A DNA stretch of 64,000 nt from Dillenia suffruticosa (GCA_033439265.1 JAVTVX010000004.1:24189201-24253200); one strand, 5' to 3'; positions 10,820-25,400 are shown, counted from the first letter of the stretch. Made by a program: numbers and translations. The notes: generated by a model not told the origin, from the sequence alone.

Positions 10820-12189
10820 TTGTATGGGTCTGTACCGAACACATGTTTTGTTTATTGCAACTTGCCTTCATACATTAATTACAATATTTGGGACCAAGTT
10901 CATCCATGAATTACAATATACTTTGGATGTTTCCACCAAATCCACGTGCTATATGACTCTCTATAATCAGCTGCCAACAGTTTTCCTTGAATATCTGCAG
11001 AGCTGTGACAAAAAAATTAGGTGACGCCTAAATTTTTGCCTGTTAACCTCTTTTGCTGTAGTGTCCAAGATATCATTTTAGCTCTCCCCCTTCCAAAGTC
11101 AATGTGCATGTATACATATATAGGGACCATGATATAAATTTTTTATTTGAAAATATTGCTATTTAGACCTAGATAAATCTGACATCAAAGAGATGGTAGG
11201 TAAAAGTACAATATTTTGCTCTGAATTTCAGTTGGTACCAATTGAATTATGCGACAAACCGTCCAGATATATGACACGAGAAGGACATAAATAGAAGCTG
11301 ATCAACTTACCATCTAATGAAGCTTACTTTCATATCCATAGGGCAAAATTAAGGAATGCAACTCATAACCAGCCAACCAGAACATACTCTTCAGCTGTGA
11401 TTCTATGAAAACAGAAGTTACTCCGACATGCATACGCAAAAAATGGAGACCCGATCCAACTTTATCTAAATCCTTTGTACTTCACAATTCCAATTCCCCT
11501 TTAAATGTAGCTTTCTCAGGGCAGAAAGCTTGTGTGTGGAATCCTTCTCATTGCTGCTCTTTCCAATGCCTATGCCGAGACCTTAATATCTGAACATCGA
11601 CTATCGACTCTCGACTCTTTCATATTGGTTTTCTGTTTCCTTTTCCCTTTTTCCCTTTAAAAAATTTTATTTTATTTTATTTTTTTCTTAAAAGAAAAGG
11701 TACCCACGTGGAGGTGCTTTAAAGGGGATGACAATAACGGTAACTGTGGAGTTAGTTAAGAGGTAAGTTACATAACCTCATTCTGTTATCAAAACCTAAT
11801 TCAACCTCATCTTGTTTATTATATAACTTAAAAGTAAAAGAGAATTTTTTAAATTAAAAGTTAAATAAATTGATTAATTATATTTAAAAATTAAGGAAAT
11901 ATTAAATTTTGCATTGAGAATGAAAAAAAATAACTTGGTATTCCCTAAAATTATTTTCGATTTTTGGGATTTGAACTGTCATGGAGTGACTTTTTTTTAT
12001 CGGATACGATCGAAAACTCTATCTCACGTGACAATTTTAGACATTACCTAAAATTATGTCATAAAATACTAAAAATCGTCATTCTTGATGATGGTTAAGT
12101 GATGCTTTTAACCTTGCAAACACGTATAAATAGCAAAATGACAATAGGCTTGAGGCTTGACCTTCTCCACGATCGACATAAAACCCATG
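10820..12189. other. AT-rich spacer without a recognised gene
   Basis: I see no supported coding sequence here on either strand. Short frames near 10820-11020 and 11405-11590 have no family signature. From 11640 the sequence is A/T-rich and resembles ordinary plant intergenic DNA. Confidence 0.5.
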
Positions 12190-12895
12190 TTCCTTTCCAG
12201 GGGCGGACCTACAAGGGGATGAGGATGGGTAATTACATCCCTCGTATTTTTTTCACCCCCTTAATTATAATTTTATTTTCACGTATCTTTTTTAAAACTC
12301 ATTTATTTAATTAAATTTTATATAATTTTTTTCAAAAATTTATCACATAACAAAAATAAAATATGACATTACTATCGCATAGTTTAAATCAATAAAAAAT
12401 ATTTTATAATCTTTAAAGTTACAAAAAATAAATAAATAAAATTGTAACCCTAAGAAATATTAATTTGACATTTTTCCTTTTCCCTATCCTTTTCCCCCAA
12501 CTTTCTCTCTCCCTTTCGAACTCTCTTCCCATCCATTTTGTTTTTTCCTCTCATTCCCCTTCTCATGTCCATCTTCTCTGACTTTCTACTATCTCTTTTA
12601 TTTTCACATATTTCATTCACTTATCAAAAACCAAAATTTCCATTCTCCAATTTTGTCCGATTAACTACTGAAATTATTTTCAATTTAAAAAAATCTATTA
12701 TTTAATCCCATAAAAAAGATAAATGTTTTCGATTAAAACTTTTAATTTTTAGAATATTATGATTAAATTATTTTTTTTATTGATATTTAAAAATTTTTAA
12801 TATGGTTTTATAATCAATATTTATTATTTAAACAAATATCTTATAATTTTTTTTCACCCCATCTTTGGATTTTTCGATCTACCACTATTCCCTTC
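12190..12895. mobile_element. hAT-like non-autonomous DNA element
   Basis: The left end starts CAGGGGCGGACCTACAAGG at 12198, the form typical of hAT-type ends (CAGGGGCGGA). The right end, 'ttcgatctaccacta' up to 12887, reads on the other strand TAGTGGTAGATCGAAAAATC, a degenerate match to the same terminus. The flanks 'ttcctttc' (12190-12197) and 'ttcccttc' (12888-12895) agree at 7 of 8 bases, as expected for an 8-bp hAT target-site duplication. The roughly 690-bp AT-rich body carries no transposase frame. Old and immobile by itself. Confidence 0.5.
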
Positions 12896-13380
12896 CTAAA
12901 CTAGAAAATAAGCCAAAGGTGTACAAGGTGAGATGAGAATGTATTTGTCATTCGTTATGAATTTAATTCCTAAAACTTTTCTTTCGTAATTAAGAATTTA
13001 GAAATTGAAAAATGATCGAAAACTGAGTAATAAAAATAAATTTCAAAATAAGAAAAAGGAAAAAAAAAAAGAAAAAGAAAATAAAAGAAAACATTTGGAG
13101 ATTTTAAATAATGGTTTTAAGCATCAAATAAAGAGAATAAATTATTTAACCTTCTAATATATATATGTGTGTGTGTATTTAAAAATTATTTTTTAATAAT
13201 GATTTTAAGTTTTAAGCGTAAAAAAAAAGAAAACAAATAAAATAAATAAAACGTGAAACTAACCGGTATTTAGAATTTTGCCCCGTCGGTCAGCGTTCGT
13301 TTCACTTATACCAACTTAAACCCTGGGAAGGGTTTACAATAGAACTTCAAAATGCCAAAACATTCGCTCCCGCCTTGAAA
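12896..13380. other. NUP107 upstream region
   Basis: AT-rich sequence changes at about 13260 to a balanced-composition stretch leading into the NUP107 5' UTR. No TATA box is obvious, which fits a broadly expressed gene. A small (TG)n tract lies at about 13166-13178. Confidence 0.4.
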
Positions 13381-13390
13381 ATTAGGGTTT
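13381..13390 (+). promoter_or_regulatory. Telo-box-like motif in the NUP107 leader
   Basis: 'attagggttt' is the reverse complement of AAACCCTAAT, the plant telo-box, located about 60 bp before the NUP107 start codon. Telo-boxes are common near the start of plant housekeeping and translation-related genes. A related 'ttaaaccctgg' occurs at about 13316. Confidence 0.45.
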
Positions 13391-13451
13391 CGTAGATCTA
13401 CACAATCGACTTCTTCGAGAATTTCTTTACGTAACTTATTGGAAGTCGGCC

Positions 13452-16400
13452 ATGGAGATTGAAATGGAGACTTCGCCGAGTTATTACGACCCCGATGACC
13501 TCAACCCCAGGGAAGAGTATCGTCGTTACGGGTAATTAAAACCCCTAATTCTTCTCTCTCTCTCTTTTCTTTCTGAATCACTTCTGGAACTCAATTTCTT
13601 GCAATCTAAGTTTTAGGTATTCTCTTGATGTTCGATGTAAATACATCAGGTCAATAATTTCATACAGACGTGAATATGTATCCTACAGAAATTTCTCATC
13701 CTGCACGAGTTTAGTTCTGTATCTTTTGTGCTCATCAGAGTTGCAACCTACCATTTCTGTGCAGGAAAAGGCACTCATCTTCTAGCATGTCTCCCCTGGA
13801 ACATTCAATCTCAAAGTTCAGTGATCCTAGGTTTTCCCATGATGGACAGAGAACACCAAGATGGCCCAATGCTGCACTTTTTCTTGAAGAAATCAAACAA
13901 GAAGTTGAGAGTTCTGATGCTAATCATCTTGAAGGAACAACTTCAAAGGCACAGTCTGTCTCTAAACGAAGAGCATCCATTAATAGTCACAGTGTCTTTG
14001 AGACAGATGCCGGTGTTGATCCCGTCCTTAGGACTAAAAGTTATTCATTGAAGTCTTCTAAGCTAGAGGATGATGCAATGCCAGATGGTGAAGAGACCAC
14101 CTTCTCGTCCTTTGCATCCCTAATTGATTCTGCCCTTCAAGGTGATTCACTGAAACATAATACTATTTTATAATTTCCATTTTCGTTGGAGTTGTTCCAC
14201 TGTAGGAATGATGGTACATGTTTCGTTGTGGCATGGTTCTTACCACAGATGCTAAGTCTGTCGGTCAAATTGAAGGATCGTGTTGCATTTTTTAATAACA
14301 TTTTTGTATTTTTTTTCTCCTTTGGAGCTTCAGTTATAAATGTTTTTAGGAACAAACAATTTGCTTGACATTGTATCCATGACCCAATTTTGCATTCTTC
14401 TGTTATTTCTCTCTATTCTCATTCTCTTTCTTCATTGAGGATGTGAGGAAAGTAGCTATATTGATGCTCTTGGGATATGAAATACAACTTGCATTGTTTT
14501 TTGTTATTTTGACTCTGTTCTTGCTTGGTGTCATTCAAGGTTTTCTTACTGCTGATTCATTTATATTGCAGGCTCACTTCCTATCCCTGATCTCATATTA
14601 CAGTTTGAGAGATCCTGCCGCAGTGTTTCGCAATCAATCAGGTTTTTAATGGAGAATTTCATCTTTAGAAATATAATTGCATATGCTTTAGTAATGCATT
14701 CTTCATTTTTTTCATTATGTGAAGAGTGATGATCACTACTTGTTTGTGGTAATTTTTGTAATTTTTATGTGAAATAATCCTCCTAGCGACAAAAATTTCA
14801 TTATTTGAATCACATTACTGTTCTACCTGCTCTTGGGAAATTAAGAGGGAGATTCATCACATTGATTTTGCTGGAGTGGGATGTTCCTTCTCTACCATTT
14901 CAAGTAGTTAGTTGTGCTGGTTTGTTCGGGTGAATTTGGAGACAAAGGGAAATGAGGAGATTGAAAGACTTAAAACTTTCATCCTTTCCCTCACTTGGGT
15001 CCTATTTATGGGTTCGCTTGTTTGGGCCAACTTTGAAGAACTCTGCCATGGCCTGTCCGAAGCCCGGGTAAAGGATTAGGGTTGCGGTAGTTCGTCAGGC
15101 AGTGTAAAACCTTTTGTCAAATGAGAAATAAAGATATGATAGTTAAGGGTGTAGACGAGAAGATGATCTTGGATAGGAATGAGTGGCGCAGAAGAATCCG
15201 CACAAATTAACTTAACATATTTTAAGTATATATATATATATATATTTACTATTATTATTATTCTTATTATTTTTTAATTCCCTTTTTTTTCTTATTTTTC
15301 TTTATTATTGTTATTTTTTATTTCTACTTTTAGTGTATTTCTTTATTTATGATTTATTATTTATTTATTTATTTTGAAAATTATTTTTAAATTTGTCTCT
15401 CAAATGGCCAATCTCAAATTATTGGGTTTAAAGCTCGGTTTGTTGTTGTTGTTGTTTTGTTTGGGTCAACTCAAAGCTCTCTAGTTTTTGTTCGGTTTAC
15501 ATGATTCTTTAGTTCTGGATCTATTAGAAGTCCTCTTCTGGGTTGTCACCATCAACGTAGGCATGTTGTTTGTTTAACTTGAAATTTGGGTGTTGCCATA
15601 TGAGAGTACGATATTATTGGCTTTGACCGCTGCATGCTCAACTATGTTGGTATTCAAAGCTTAGGAGTGGTTTTCTAACCCAATTGGCAATGTGATAGAG
15701 GAAATGGTGGTGCTATTCAAAAGCAATGGAGGGGTATCAGAAAAATGCTACGAAAGATAATTGTAGAGTGTGTGATTTAGTGTTGGGAATGGTTTGAGGG
15801 TGTTTCCTGGATGATGCTTGGTGTGGTCCTATTTTTTGAAGGACCACTATCCTGATCTTTTTGCTCGTGCTGAGTGCTGCACTTACTAAGGAAGTGGTTA
15901 GAAGGAAGAAGAGCAATCAATGGATGATATTTGCTGGGCCCTGAAAACTAGACGTTTTCCTAAGGATCATAGTTAGTGGAACACCGAGGTTATTTGGCAT
16001 GCAAGTGACTGGAAATTGGAAAGGTTTTACCCTTTTGTCTTCTTTAAAATGTTGGAATGAGATCCTTGTTCTCAAGTTCAAAGTTTGGAGAGAAATTACC
16101 ACTTTGGTGCCTCCAAAACCTTTGGCTTTCAGCTATAGCTTGTTTTATGTTGGTTCATTTGGCTGGGGAGGAGTTCAAGAATCTTTAATGATCACTTCTT
16201 TCTAATTCACTTTGTTAGGTTAATGTTTTCTTTTTTCTTTCTTTTCTTGGCCTCTTTATTGATTGTTGCGGTTGGCTTTCTTAGAGGACCTTTGTGCTCT
16301 GATGCATGTGGAGATGGAAAAGCTCTTCTTCTTTGTTTCCAAACCTTCTGTTTTCTCTTCCCTTTTGCTTAGCTTTCCCCTGTTCTGCACTGCAAGGACA

Positions 16401-19400
16401 CCTTATCTTTCCTATCAATCTTTTTCTTCCTTTTCTAATGAATTTATTTTGTAAATATAAAAAGTATGAGGCAGCTTGTACAGGGAGTAGATCAGGGAAC
16501 TTGGAGGTAAGGGGTTCTGTGGGGTGATTCATTGAATGTTGGCTGGTTAAAGGTCTTTGTCCGTCTTTGGGAAGTTGTGTCGCTAGCATCTGCTCTGCCA
16601 AAGGTGGCATTGTGTGAGAAGTGGTTTTAGGGACAGTTCTTATGCAAGCAAATCTTAAAAAAAAAAGGATCTTCCTTGTTGAGCCGATGACCTCTTTCCT
16701 TCTTGTACAGTTCCTGTGTGTATGCTCCTCCGTGGTGCCCTTTGCCAATGTTAATATGTCTTCATTAGTGCCGTTAACGACGTCTCAAAGCATTCTTTCT
16801 TTTTATCTGCAGGTATGGATCTACTTGGAGCCATCGGTTTGTAGAGGACAAATTTTTGAGGCAAAAGGCTAGAGTCTTACTTGATGAAGCAGCTTCTTGG
16901 TCTCTTCTGTGGTATCTATATGGAAAAGGAAACTATTATTCTCTACTTTTTGATAGCTGCTATTCCATACATTTTGTTTTTTTGAGTTTAGATTGCATGA
17001 AGTGCATGAATAGGGATGAGACTTCTATATGTGCTAGCTTGTAACCAAATCTGTAAAAAACTTGTCACCATCAGAGGTAACATAGAACTTTGTGAACATT
17101 TCAGTTTTTCTTGGAGTGCATGAAATGCTATTTTTTTTTCTTTTCTATTTTTGCATGTGTAAACCATATTTTGTTCTCTCTGAATCTAGCAAAGGATATC
17201 CAATTCATTGATTCTTTCTTTTTTGAACCGGTCGATATTGATTGTAAACCATCCGACAAAGCCTTTTGGCATGGTGATCCCCTTGGTCCTGTTTGGCTTT
17301 CATACATGTAATAGTTTATATATCTTAATTTACTTAGATGAATTGTGTTTGTCCTTTTCTCTATAGTTGTTGAATTAATATGTAAATAAGTGTGAGAATA
17401 ATGGTTTTGGGATTTGTCGGAGAAGATGGATGGGATGCTCTGAGCTAGGCCATTTTTTCTATCAATATTAGTGGTGAGCCTAAAAGTTAGTGCTTGGCCT
17501 CTTGTGGATTAAAACAGGGAGATTCTCTTTTCCTTTCCTATTCATTCTTGCAGTGGACCACTTAGTAGGTTGATCAAGAGAGGGGTTCGAGCTGATGTTT
17601 TCTTAGGTTTTAGGTTGGGAGGTGATGGTGTTTATATCTTGCATGTTCTGTTTGCAAATGATTATATTCTCTCTCTCAAAGAGGATAGTGAGGGACTTGA
17701 AGATATGATCATTGTGCTTAACATCTTTGAGAAAGTATTGAACCTTAAGAACATTATGGGCAAGGATAAACTTCTCTGTATAGATGTGTCTTGTGAAACC
17801 CTTGATAACTTGGCTATCATTAGGAATTATGAGAAGAAAGATTGACCTTTCACTTTTTTAGGGTTCCTTCGAGGGAAAATTCTAGGAATGTTTATTTTTG
17901 GGACCTTGTAGTGGATAGAATTGGTAGAAGGTTATACAAGTGGTATGAAGTTTTTCTTACCTTAGGTGGGTTCATTACACTTATTCTTGCATGCATGTCT
18001 AACATCTCTCTTTATTTTCTATCCCTTTTTAAGATTACTATTGGAGTAACGGAAAAGATTAGAAAGTTGATGAGACATTTCCTTTGGTTAGGATGTGGGT
18101 TGGCTAAAAGGAATCATATGGTAAGTCGGAAACACGTTTCAAAACCTAAATCTTGTTGTGGTTTGTGTCCCGGTAGTATGCTATCAAAAAACATTAATTT
18201 GGAAAGTAAATGGCTTGGAGATTTTCCTTGGAACCCCATTGTTTATGGCATAAGTTTTAATGTTTGAGATGCTAATATAGGGGTGAAATTTTCTCATTTT
18301 AGCCCTTGAAAATTCATCTCCGAGTGATTTTAGACTTTCCTTCCTCTTGTGCTTTTCAAAGTGGGTGATTGTCCTTTTCTTGGGGAGGATACTTGGACTG
18401 GGATTCTCCCTCTGTCCATTACTTTTTCTCAACTTCATAGACTATCTAGGCTTCATTTAGATCCCATTAAAGAATTTTATAATCATGTTGGATAGGTGAT
18501 TTGTTGGGATTTTTCAATTTTTAAGAAACGTAAGTGATAGAGAAGTTGTAGATATCTCTTCCTTAGTTTCCCTCGTATAAGGAAATTAATCTTCCCACAA
18601 TATTCTTGAAAATGGCCCTTCTTTCTATTAGCCAATTTTATTTGGAAAGGAAAGGCTGCTCCCAAGGTTAAGGCTTTTATCTCGTCAATGGTGCTTAACA
18701 AGATCAATACCGGTGACTTGCTACATAAGAGATCTTCTAAAGCTATCTTCCCAAATGTTTGTGTCATCTGCTACAATAATTCTGTAACTAGAGATCACGT
18801 GTTTTTGCTTTGTTCCATGGGAAGATATGGAATTGCCATGGTGTGTGTGATCATGGCCAGGTTGGTCCTGGGAGGCTTCTTGAATTGTTTCTTATAAAAT
18901 TTAGAGGTTTAAGAGAGTAAAAGATGTTTGTTTGGAAGATGTGTTTTTATGACTATTCCTCAGCGTATTTGGAGAGAGTGGAATTCTAGAATTTTCAAGA
19001 AATTAGAAGATTGGCTTTTCTCATCCGTGGGAATAAATTGTATTTTATGCTTCTACATGGACTCACACATCAAGAATTTATAAAGATTATATAAGAGGAG
19101 TTAAAGAGAGATTGGAGAGTAGTTCTTTATTAGTTTGTGTTTTATTGTTTTCCTTTCTTCTAAGGATTTCTCATTCTTAGAGATTTGTATTTTTTTACTA
19201 CACCTGATATGATTTCTTTTTCTATCAACTATTGAGTTTACTCTAATGGTGTTATGCTTTCTGCAGATTGACCTTTCTGTTCTCCCTTAGGAAGGCGTGA
19301 GAATGAATGTCCATGTGCATTAGTCATAGAGAAGTATATCTCATGGTCTTATATCACCACTTTCTGCTGATGAGTGATATTTAAGCATTTGCCACTTGGC

Positions 19401-22400
19401 TATTTTCAATAATGCATTTAGTTGTGGATAGCTTCGACTTCACAAGGCATGTCCATACTAGTGCTTCCCTTTAGACATAATCATTTGGGAAAATTGTCTA
19501 GAAACCAGGGTGCTGCTTTAGATTCAGTAGTCCATAGTTGACATGGTACATCATAACAAGCTCTTGTCTTCCATTGGTTTCTTTGCTTTTTGTTCAGTCT
19601 TGGGGGTTTCTCATCCTCCTAGCTTTGATCTTTTGTTGTTCTCTCATCTCTTTATTATCTCTTTCTAAAAGAAAGGAAATTCTTAAAATTGATTTATCTT
19701 GCAGGATGGGGTTCCAAGCACAGTTTCGCATGATACAGTATGAATTGATAGTATTCTTCTTCCCAATCCCTTAAAAGTTGACACAAACTCTACACTCTTT
19801 TGCAGGAAATGAGGAACTTCCAGAAGAGCTGATTCTGGTAATGCAATGGATGGTGAAAAACTTCATTGTGAAATCCTGCAAACAGTTCTTAATTTCTTTA
19901 GCAAATTGATTCCATGAGATTAAAGTGTGTGTTCTTCTGTTTCAGTCTCCACCAACCTCACATTTGGAAGCTTGCCAGTTTGTTGCAAGTGTCCATAGTG
20001 CTCAATTATGTCTTCGTATTGTTCAGTGGCTAGAAGAACTTGCCTCAAAGGCCCTTGATTTGGATTATAAGGTAATAACTATTTTGTGTTTACATGGAAG
20101 GTCATGCTGTGGTGGAATAAAATCTGATTTTTAGCTGATATTGTTGGGAAATACATTTGCAAAACTGCACTATATTGCATTTAATGAGCCACAAGATATG
20201 GCAGCAATATTTCAAGTTAAAAATGTATGATGCATTTTTTAGCTGAAGTACAAGATATCGCATTGATAGTGTTGTCTTTATGTTCCTTCTTGTTACATTT
20301 TGCAGAATGTGAAGTATAAGTCTATTGATAATTTGTAGAGGTTACAGATGTCAGAAAATTGGAAAAAAAAAAAAGGCAAGGAAAAAGTATGTTGTCTAAT
20401 TACACAATTTAGGGTTTTTTTTCTTTCTTTCGTTTTTCTTTTTTCATTTTGGTGTGGGAGAGAGAGGGAAAAAAAGAAACCTGAAAGAAAGACAAGGGAA
20501 ATGCACAATGTGGATGGTGTGACCATGTAAAAGTAAGAACAAAAATGGGGATCTAATGATGAGAGGTCTTACATGTCCTATATTTGAAGGTTGTGAGTGT
20601 TACAAAATAAGAGGTTGAGAAAAGACTTATGTGAAAGAATCGTAGAAATGTCTGTTTTCAGTGAGATAGGGCAATAGCCTTGTAGATTAGACTGGGTAGA
20701 AAATGGTTCTTGAGTGGACTTTTAGCTTGTTGAGTTTTTATTTTACTTTGACATAGTCACATTCCCACTCATAGTTCGATTTATTCGTTAAAAAGTTTCC
20801 TATTGAGTACTAAAGATTAACAACTGACTGTAATTCTGGTTCTGTGATGAAATTATTAATGGAAATTGCATTCTGCCATTAAATATACCATGTGGCAACT
20901 TATGTGGCGTAATTAGATAAATTATTTGCTCATTGCAGTTTAGTCTTAACAAAAATGTTTTACCGATTAAGTTCTATTTTTTTTCCTTAATATTTGTTAC
21001 AATTATAGTGCTATAACAAAATTATTGACATATATTATATTGTGCCATCAAATATGGCACACTGCTGCTTAGGTGACATCAACGCTGTAAGCATAGATTA
21101 AGAATTCAAATTTTGGAATAACTTATTTTACTGATAAATTAAAGAAAAACGAACAGAATAGTCAGAGATTTAAGCATTTTGCAACATTGATTGGAAAGTA
21201 AATCAACAAAGATTATGTTCCATGGAGGAAGGAGATGGAGGAAGAGGATGGGTGTCTGTTAGTGAAACAAATAATGAGGAAGATGAGGATAACTACAATG
21301 ACAACAAATTCTCAAATTTTGAATTGTGAAAGAATTTGGTATTTGTGAGTGTGAATTTGGTGTTGATGGCAAATTTGAGAGGACAGCATTAAGATCTAAT
21401 ATATACAAAAGAAATAAGTGAATTATGATTGATGTAATTGGAATTGTAATTTGAATGTTTAATTTACAATTTTGTTGGTTACCAACAAAAAAATCTTTAA
21501 AGTAGTCCAATAAGGAAAATTGAGAGAATAGATTCGAAAATTGAATTTACCTACGTGGGCTTTTTGTTTGATAAGAAATGTTAGAGAGGCCACTCATTTA
21601 TCGAATCAGTACACAAAAAGGGAGAATTTTGATGAGAGAGATATAATAAAGAAAGAATTAACGGGAATAAGGAAAAAAAAACTTCCATTACAATTGATGT
21701 GAAAAAACTTCCATTACAATTGATGCGAATAATAGCAACCTCAGTGACTATCTATGCTAACACTCTCTCTCCTTGGCTCTTAAGTCCATCCTCTATCATT
21801 AATAATAGGCATCAGCTTTGTCACAATTTGTATTAGCAAATTTGCCACGTCTATAATCATATCTTTATATCTTTCCTTCTTACCCAATCAACTTCATCAT
21901 ATTAACAAATTTTTTTCCAATTTTTTTTCAAAATGAATAATTTTGAACTTTTAGATTTTTTGTCTAATTCTTGCTGTATGATCCAAGTTAAATGACAATG
22001 TCGCGTTTTTTATTGTTATAGGACTTGAGTCAATGTTGGACGTTAATCTCTAGTTTTGCTTTTTCAGTTATAACTGATTCGGAAAATGGCAAAAGGTTTG
22101 GACTGTGTTTGCAACCAGTGTCATTGCCTTCAGGATGCCGGATTACATATTTAATGATGGAATGCAAGTTCAGTTAATATTTCCATCGAGGACCAGAATT
22201 GTAATTTATAGTTGATATTTAGGACTTAATAGGATATATGTATATTATATCGGTTAAGGGCTATCGATATTGGTTAAGGGCTAAGTCAGAAAATGCAACC
22301 AGTGTCATTGCTATGTAGGATGCCACATGACATATTTAATGATGGAATGCTAGTTCGGTTAATATTTCCATCAAGGACCAGAGTTGTAATCTATAGTTAA

Positions 22401-25400
22401 TATTTAGGACTTAATAGGATATGTATATGTGTGTGTGTATATATACACACATACACACATATACACATATATATATTGGTAAAGGCGAAATCAGAAAATG
22501 ACCAACGGTGTAGCACTGCGTATGTGGTTATTCCAGTTATTGTTCGGTCCAGTGTTTATGCATCTAATTTTTTAGGGTAATTGGTAGATCATGGGTTCAT
22601 TTTCTCTATTCTTGGGCATTTGCCAAGGTAGTGACAGAATATGAGATGACACCACATAACAAGACGGATTTATAAATTTTACACTCTTATTAGTTACGAA
22701 ATGTTGTATCATGTTTTGTCTGAAAGGGGTGTTCTTGTTCCACATGACTTCTACATGTGCTATGTACAACATAAGCCAGAGAAGTTCTGGGATAGATTGG
22801 TATAAGGTGTTGTACGATAAGGAAGGTTGTTGTCTGATCCAACTACTATTTGGCTGGCAGAGAGAGAGAGAGAGATTCTAGAGTTTTTGAGGGGATTGAA
22901 AGGACATTTTCCAGTTTTCTATATCTCTGGTTTAAGACTTTTAACTTTTTTGTTCCTCTCAATTGTTCTGATCCATATGGATGTAGATAGTTTGTTGTTA
23001 CTTTGTTTGCATGTCAGTTGTTACTTCTCTTGCTGTTTTTGTCTTTTTATAATGTGATTTTCCTTTTACTGCTAAGAGAAGAAATTGCATCACATATTCT
23101 TATGTATTGTTTTCCCAGGTACGAGGATCTTATGTTGGTAGCTATCTTCCTAGTTCAGGAATTTGGCACAATACCCAACGGCTTCTGAAGAGGGGCAACT
23201 CCAACTCAAACACCATCCATCACCTGGATGTTGATGCTCCAACGCGTGAACAGGCTCAACTGCTACCTGACGATAAGGTATTTTCCATCTAGCTGAAGAA
23301 TACCATTATCTTATCGATGTGGCATGATAATTCCCCCTAATCTAGTCCTATAAGGATGCTGAGAATGAACTCGTTGCATGGAGTAAAACTGGGTTCTGTC
23401 TGCTCCATTTTGTGGCTGAGATAATCCTGCACTATCAAAGCCTCAATAGGGCAGATAAAGTGGGAGACTATAAGCTCGTGGAGGCTAGACACAATGTGGT
23501 CTCAGGCTGTTTGTACATTAGGCAAAAATGGCTTTAGATGGATCAAAATGGTAGTATATGTTGGCAGATGTCGATGGTTGGTGGAAGGCTTTTTCATTAA
23601 GTCATGTTGAAGGATTGTTAGAGATGCACTTGGTATTTCGATTCTACTTGTAATGGGGATATAGAAACGCATGGTATGGGAACCAAATATCAAGTTGTTT
23701 CACTCCGTTATTCTGATTAGTCATAGAGTATAGTAGCTTTAGACCTGAACTATTTATTGAATGCATGTGATGACTTTATATGTCTCCAAAAATATGCACT
23801 TGATTTCCTGTTTTCACTTTTTTACTATTTCATTGCTCAAAGTGACAGTGACAGTGACAGTTTGTAATTAACAGAGACAAGATGAGTCTCTTCTAGAAGA
23901 TGTGTGGATTCTAGTAAGGGCTGGAAGATTGGAAGAGGCATGCGAACTTTGTCGGTCCGCTGGACAGGTACACCATCTGCAGAAGCCTTAGGTTGCATTT
24001 TTCTTTAACTGTTGTTTGTTTAGATGTTACTCTATTTTTCGCTTGTTTCTACAGCCATGGAGAGCGGCAACACTTTGTCCATTTGGTGGGTTGGACCAGT
24101 TTCCATCCATTGAAGCCCTTTTGAAAAATGGAAAGAATAGAGCTCTTCAAGCCATTGAACTGGAAAGTGGCATTGCTCGTCAATGGTGTCTTTGGAAGTG
24201 GGCTTCCTATTGTGCATCAGAGGTATGGACAATATGATTTGGTAGTAGGGTTGCTTTTTTCCTATCAGAGAAAATGATTTGGTCATTGGATTAAGATGCT
24301 TTCTCCTTTTGGTTTCTACTTAGCTCAAACTATTAGCTGAACCCATCTCATTTGGGACTTATTCTAAATACTAGAGTAACGGTATCTAATGCTCTAGTCT
24401 TGTATAGCTTCTGTGGGCAACGTCCTTGTTAATTCTCCCTTCCCTGCATAAACAAACACACACATCCAGTTAAATAACGTGTGGAGGGACAAATGAACAA
24501 CTGGTGCATTTGATTTTGAAGCAGTAGGAAAAATCTTGTAGAGTTCTTTCATTTGTTCACATAACTAATGGCGTAATGTCAATTACTGGAATCAGTTTCA
24601 CTTTTCCATCTTATGCTTATTATTTTTTCTCTTTCTTCTTTTTTTCATTTCTTTTTTATTTTGAAGAAAATTGCAGAGCAAGATGGTGGGAAATATGAAA
24701 TGGCTGTCTATGCAGCTCAGAGCAGTAACTTGAAGCACATGCTCCCAATATGCATGGACTGGGAGGTATTTTATTGCATTTACTTGTTTACTTTGAAGTG
24801 CTTACTTGTTTCTGAAGTTCCTTATCCTTTGGTCCAACAATTTAATCTGCTTGAAATCTGGTTTTTTCCCCTCAAAATTTTGAGGATCTTTGTGTGGCAT
24901 CTCCTTAAAACCTATGGCTCCCCCTCTTTTGTTTCACCATGGAAGACAATAAAATTTTATCCTTTTTAATCAACTTTGTAGCTACTCCTGTGTCCATGCT
25001 ACGGAATGACTTTAAATTAAGATTTAGAGAATAGTAAGGTTATCAACAACTTTGATGAAATTGTTGAGGAGATGACTAGTTCTTATATAAAATCTTTAAA
25101 GTGACATCCCTCAGGGCCTGTAATTGTTTTGGATTAACCTCTATTTCTGTTATCATGGCCTGTTTGGCTCGAGGATATCAGGAATGCTGTTTTTGAGATG
25201 GACAAGGCTCCAGTGCTTTGATTATATTTTTAATTTATGCATTTTAAGTAAGAACAATAATAATGAAAGTAATATATATATGTATATTTATGCACATAGT
25301 CTTCAACTACTACTACTTAAGTTTTAACATTTGTATTTGTTACATTGAATAAACTTAAGCTAAGAGTAAAGATGTTAGCTATATTTTGAACATTGGATGT

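Larger units (their letters stand above)
20760..22500. mobile_element. Foldback-like element with duplicated arms in NUP107 intron 6
   Basis: The left arm at about 20795-20910 ('cctattgagtactaaag' ... 'ctgccattaaatataccatg') is matched in reverse complement by the right arm at about 22115-22235 ('atatttaatgatggaatgc' ... 'ggacttaataggata'). The right arm occurs twice in tandem (second copy about 22300-22420, offset 184 bp). The left arm also has a second diverged copy at about 20965-21085 (offset about 167 bp). Between them lies about 1 kb of AT-rich sequence with no transposase frame. This arrangement, inverted arms built of tandem subrepeats, is that of a foldback or long-TIR Mutator-like element. 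Target-site duplications were not resolved. Confidence 0.6.

Noticed and set aside
16281-16748. 155-residue minus-strand open frame inside NUP107 intron 3
   Set aside because: No recognisable domain, no splice or promoter support, and it overlaps LINE-derived intron sequence. Chance frame.
24860-24935. Sequence resembling a hAT or MITE end ('cccctcaaaattttgagg', 'cctatggctccccctc')
   Set aside because: Only one end can be seen, with no partner terminus or target-site duplication in the intron. Similar wording near 5785 is also isolated.
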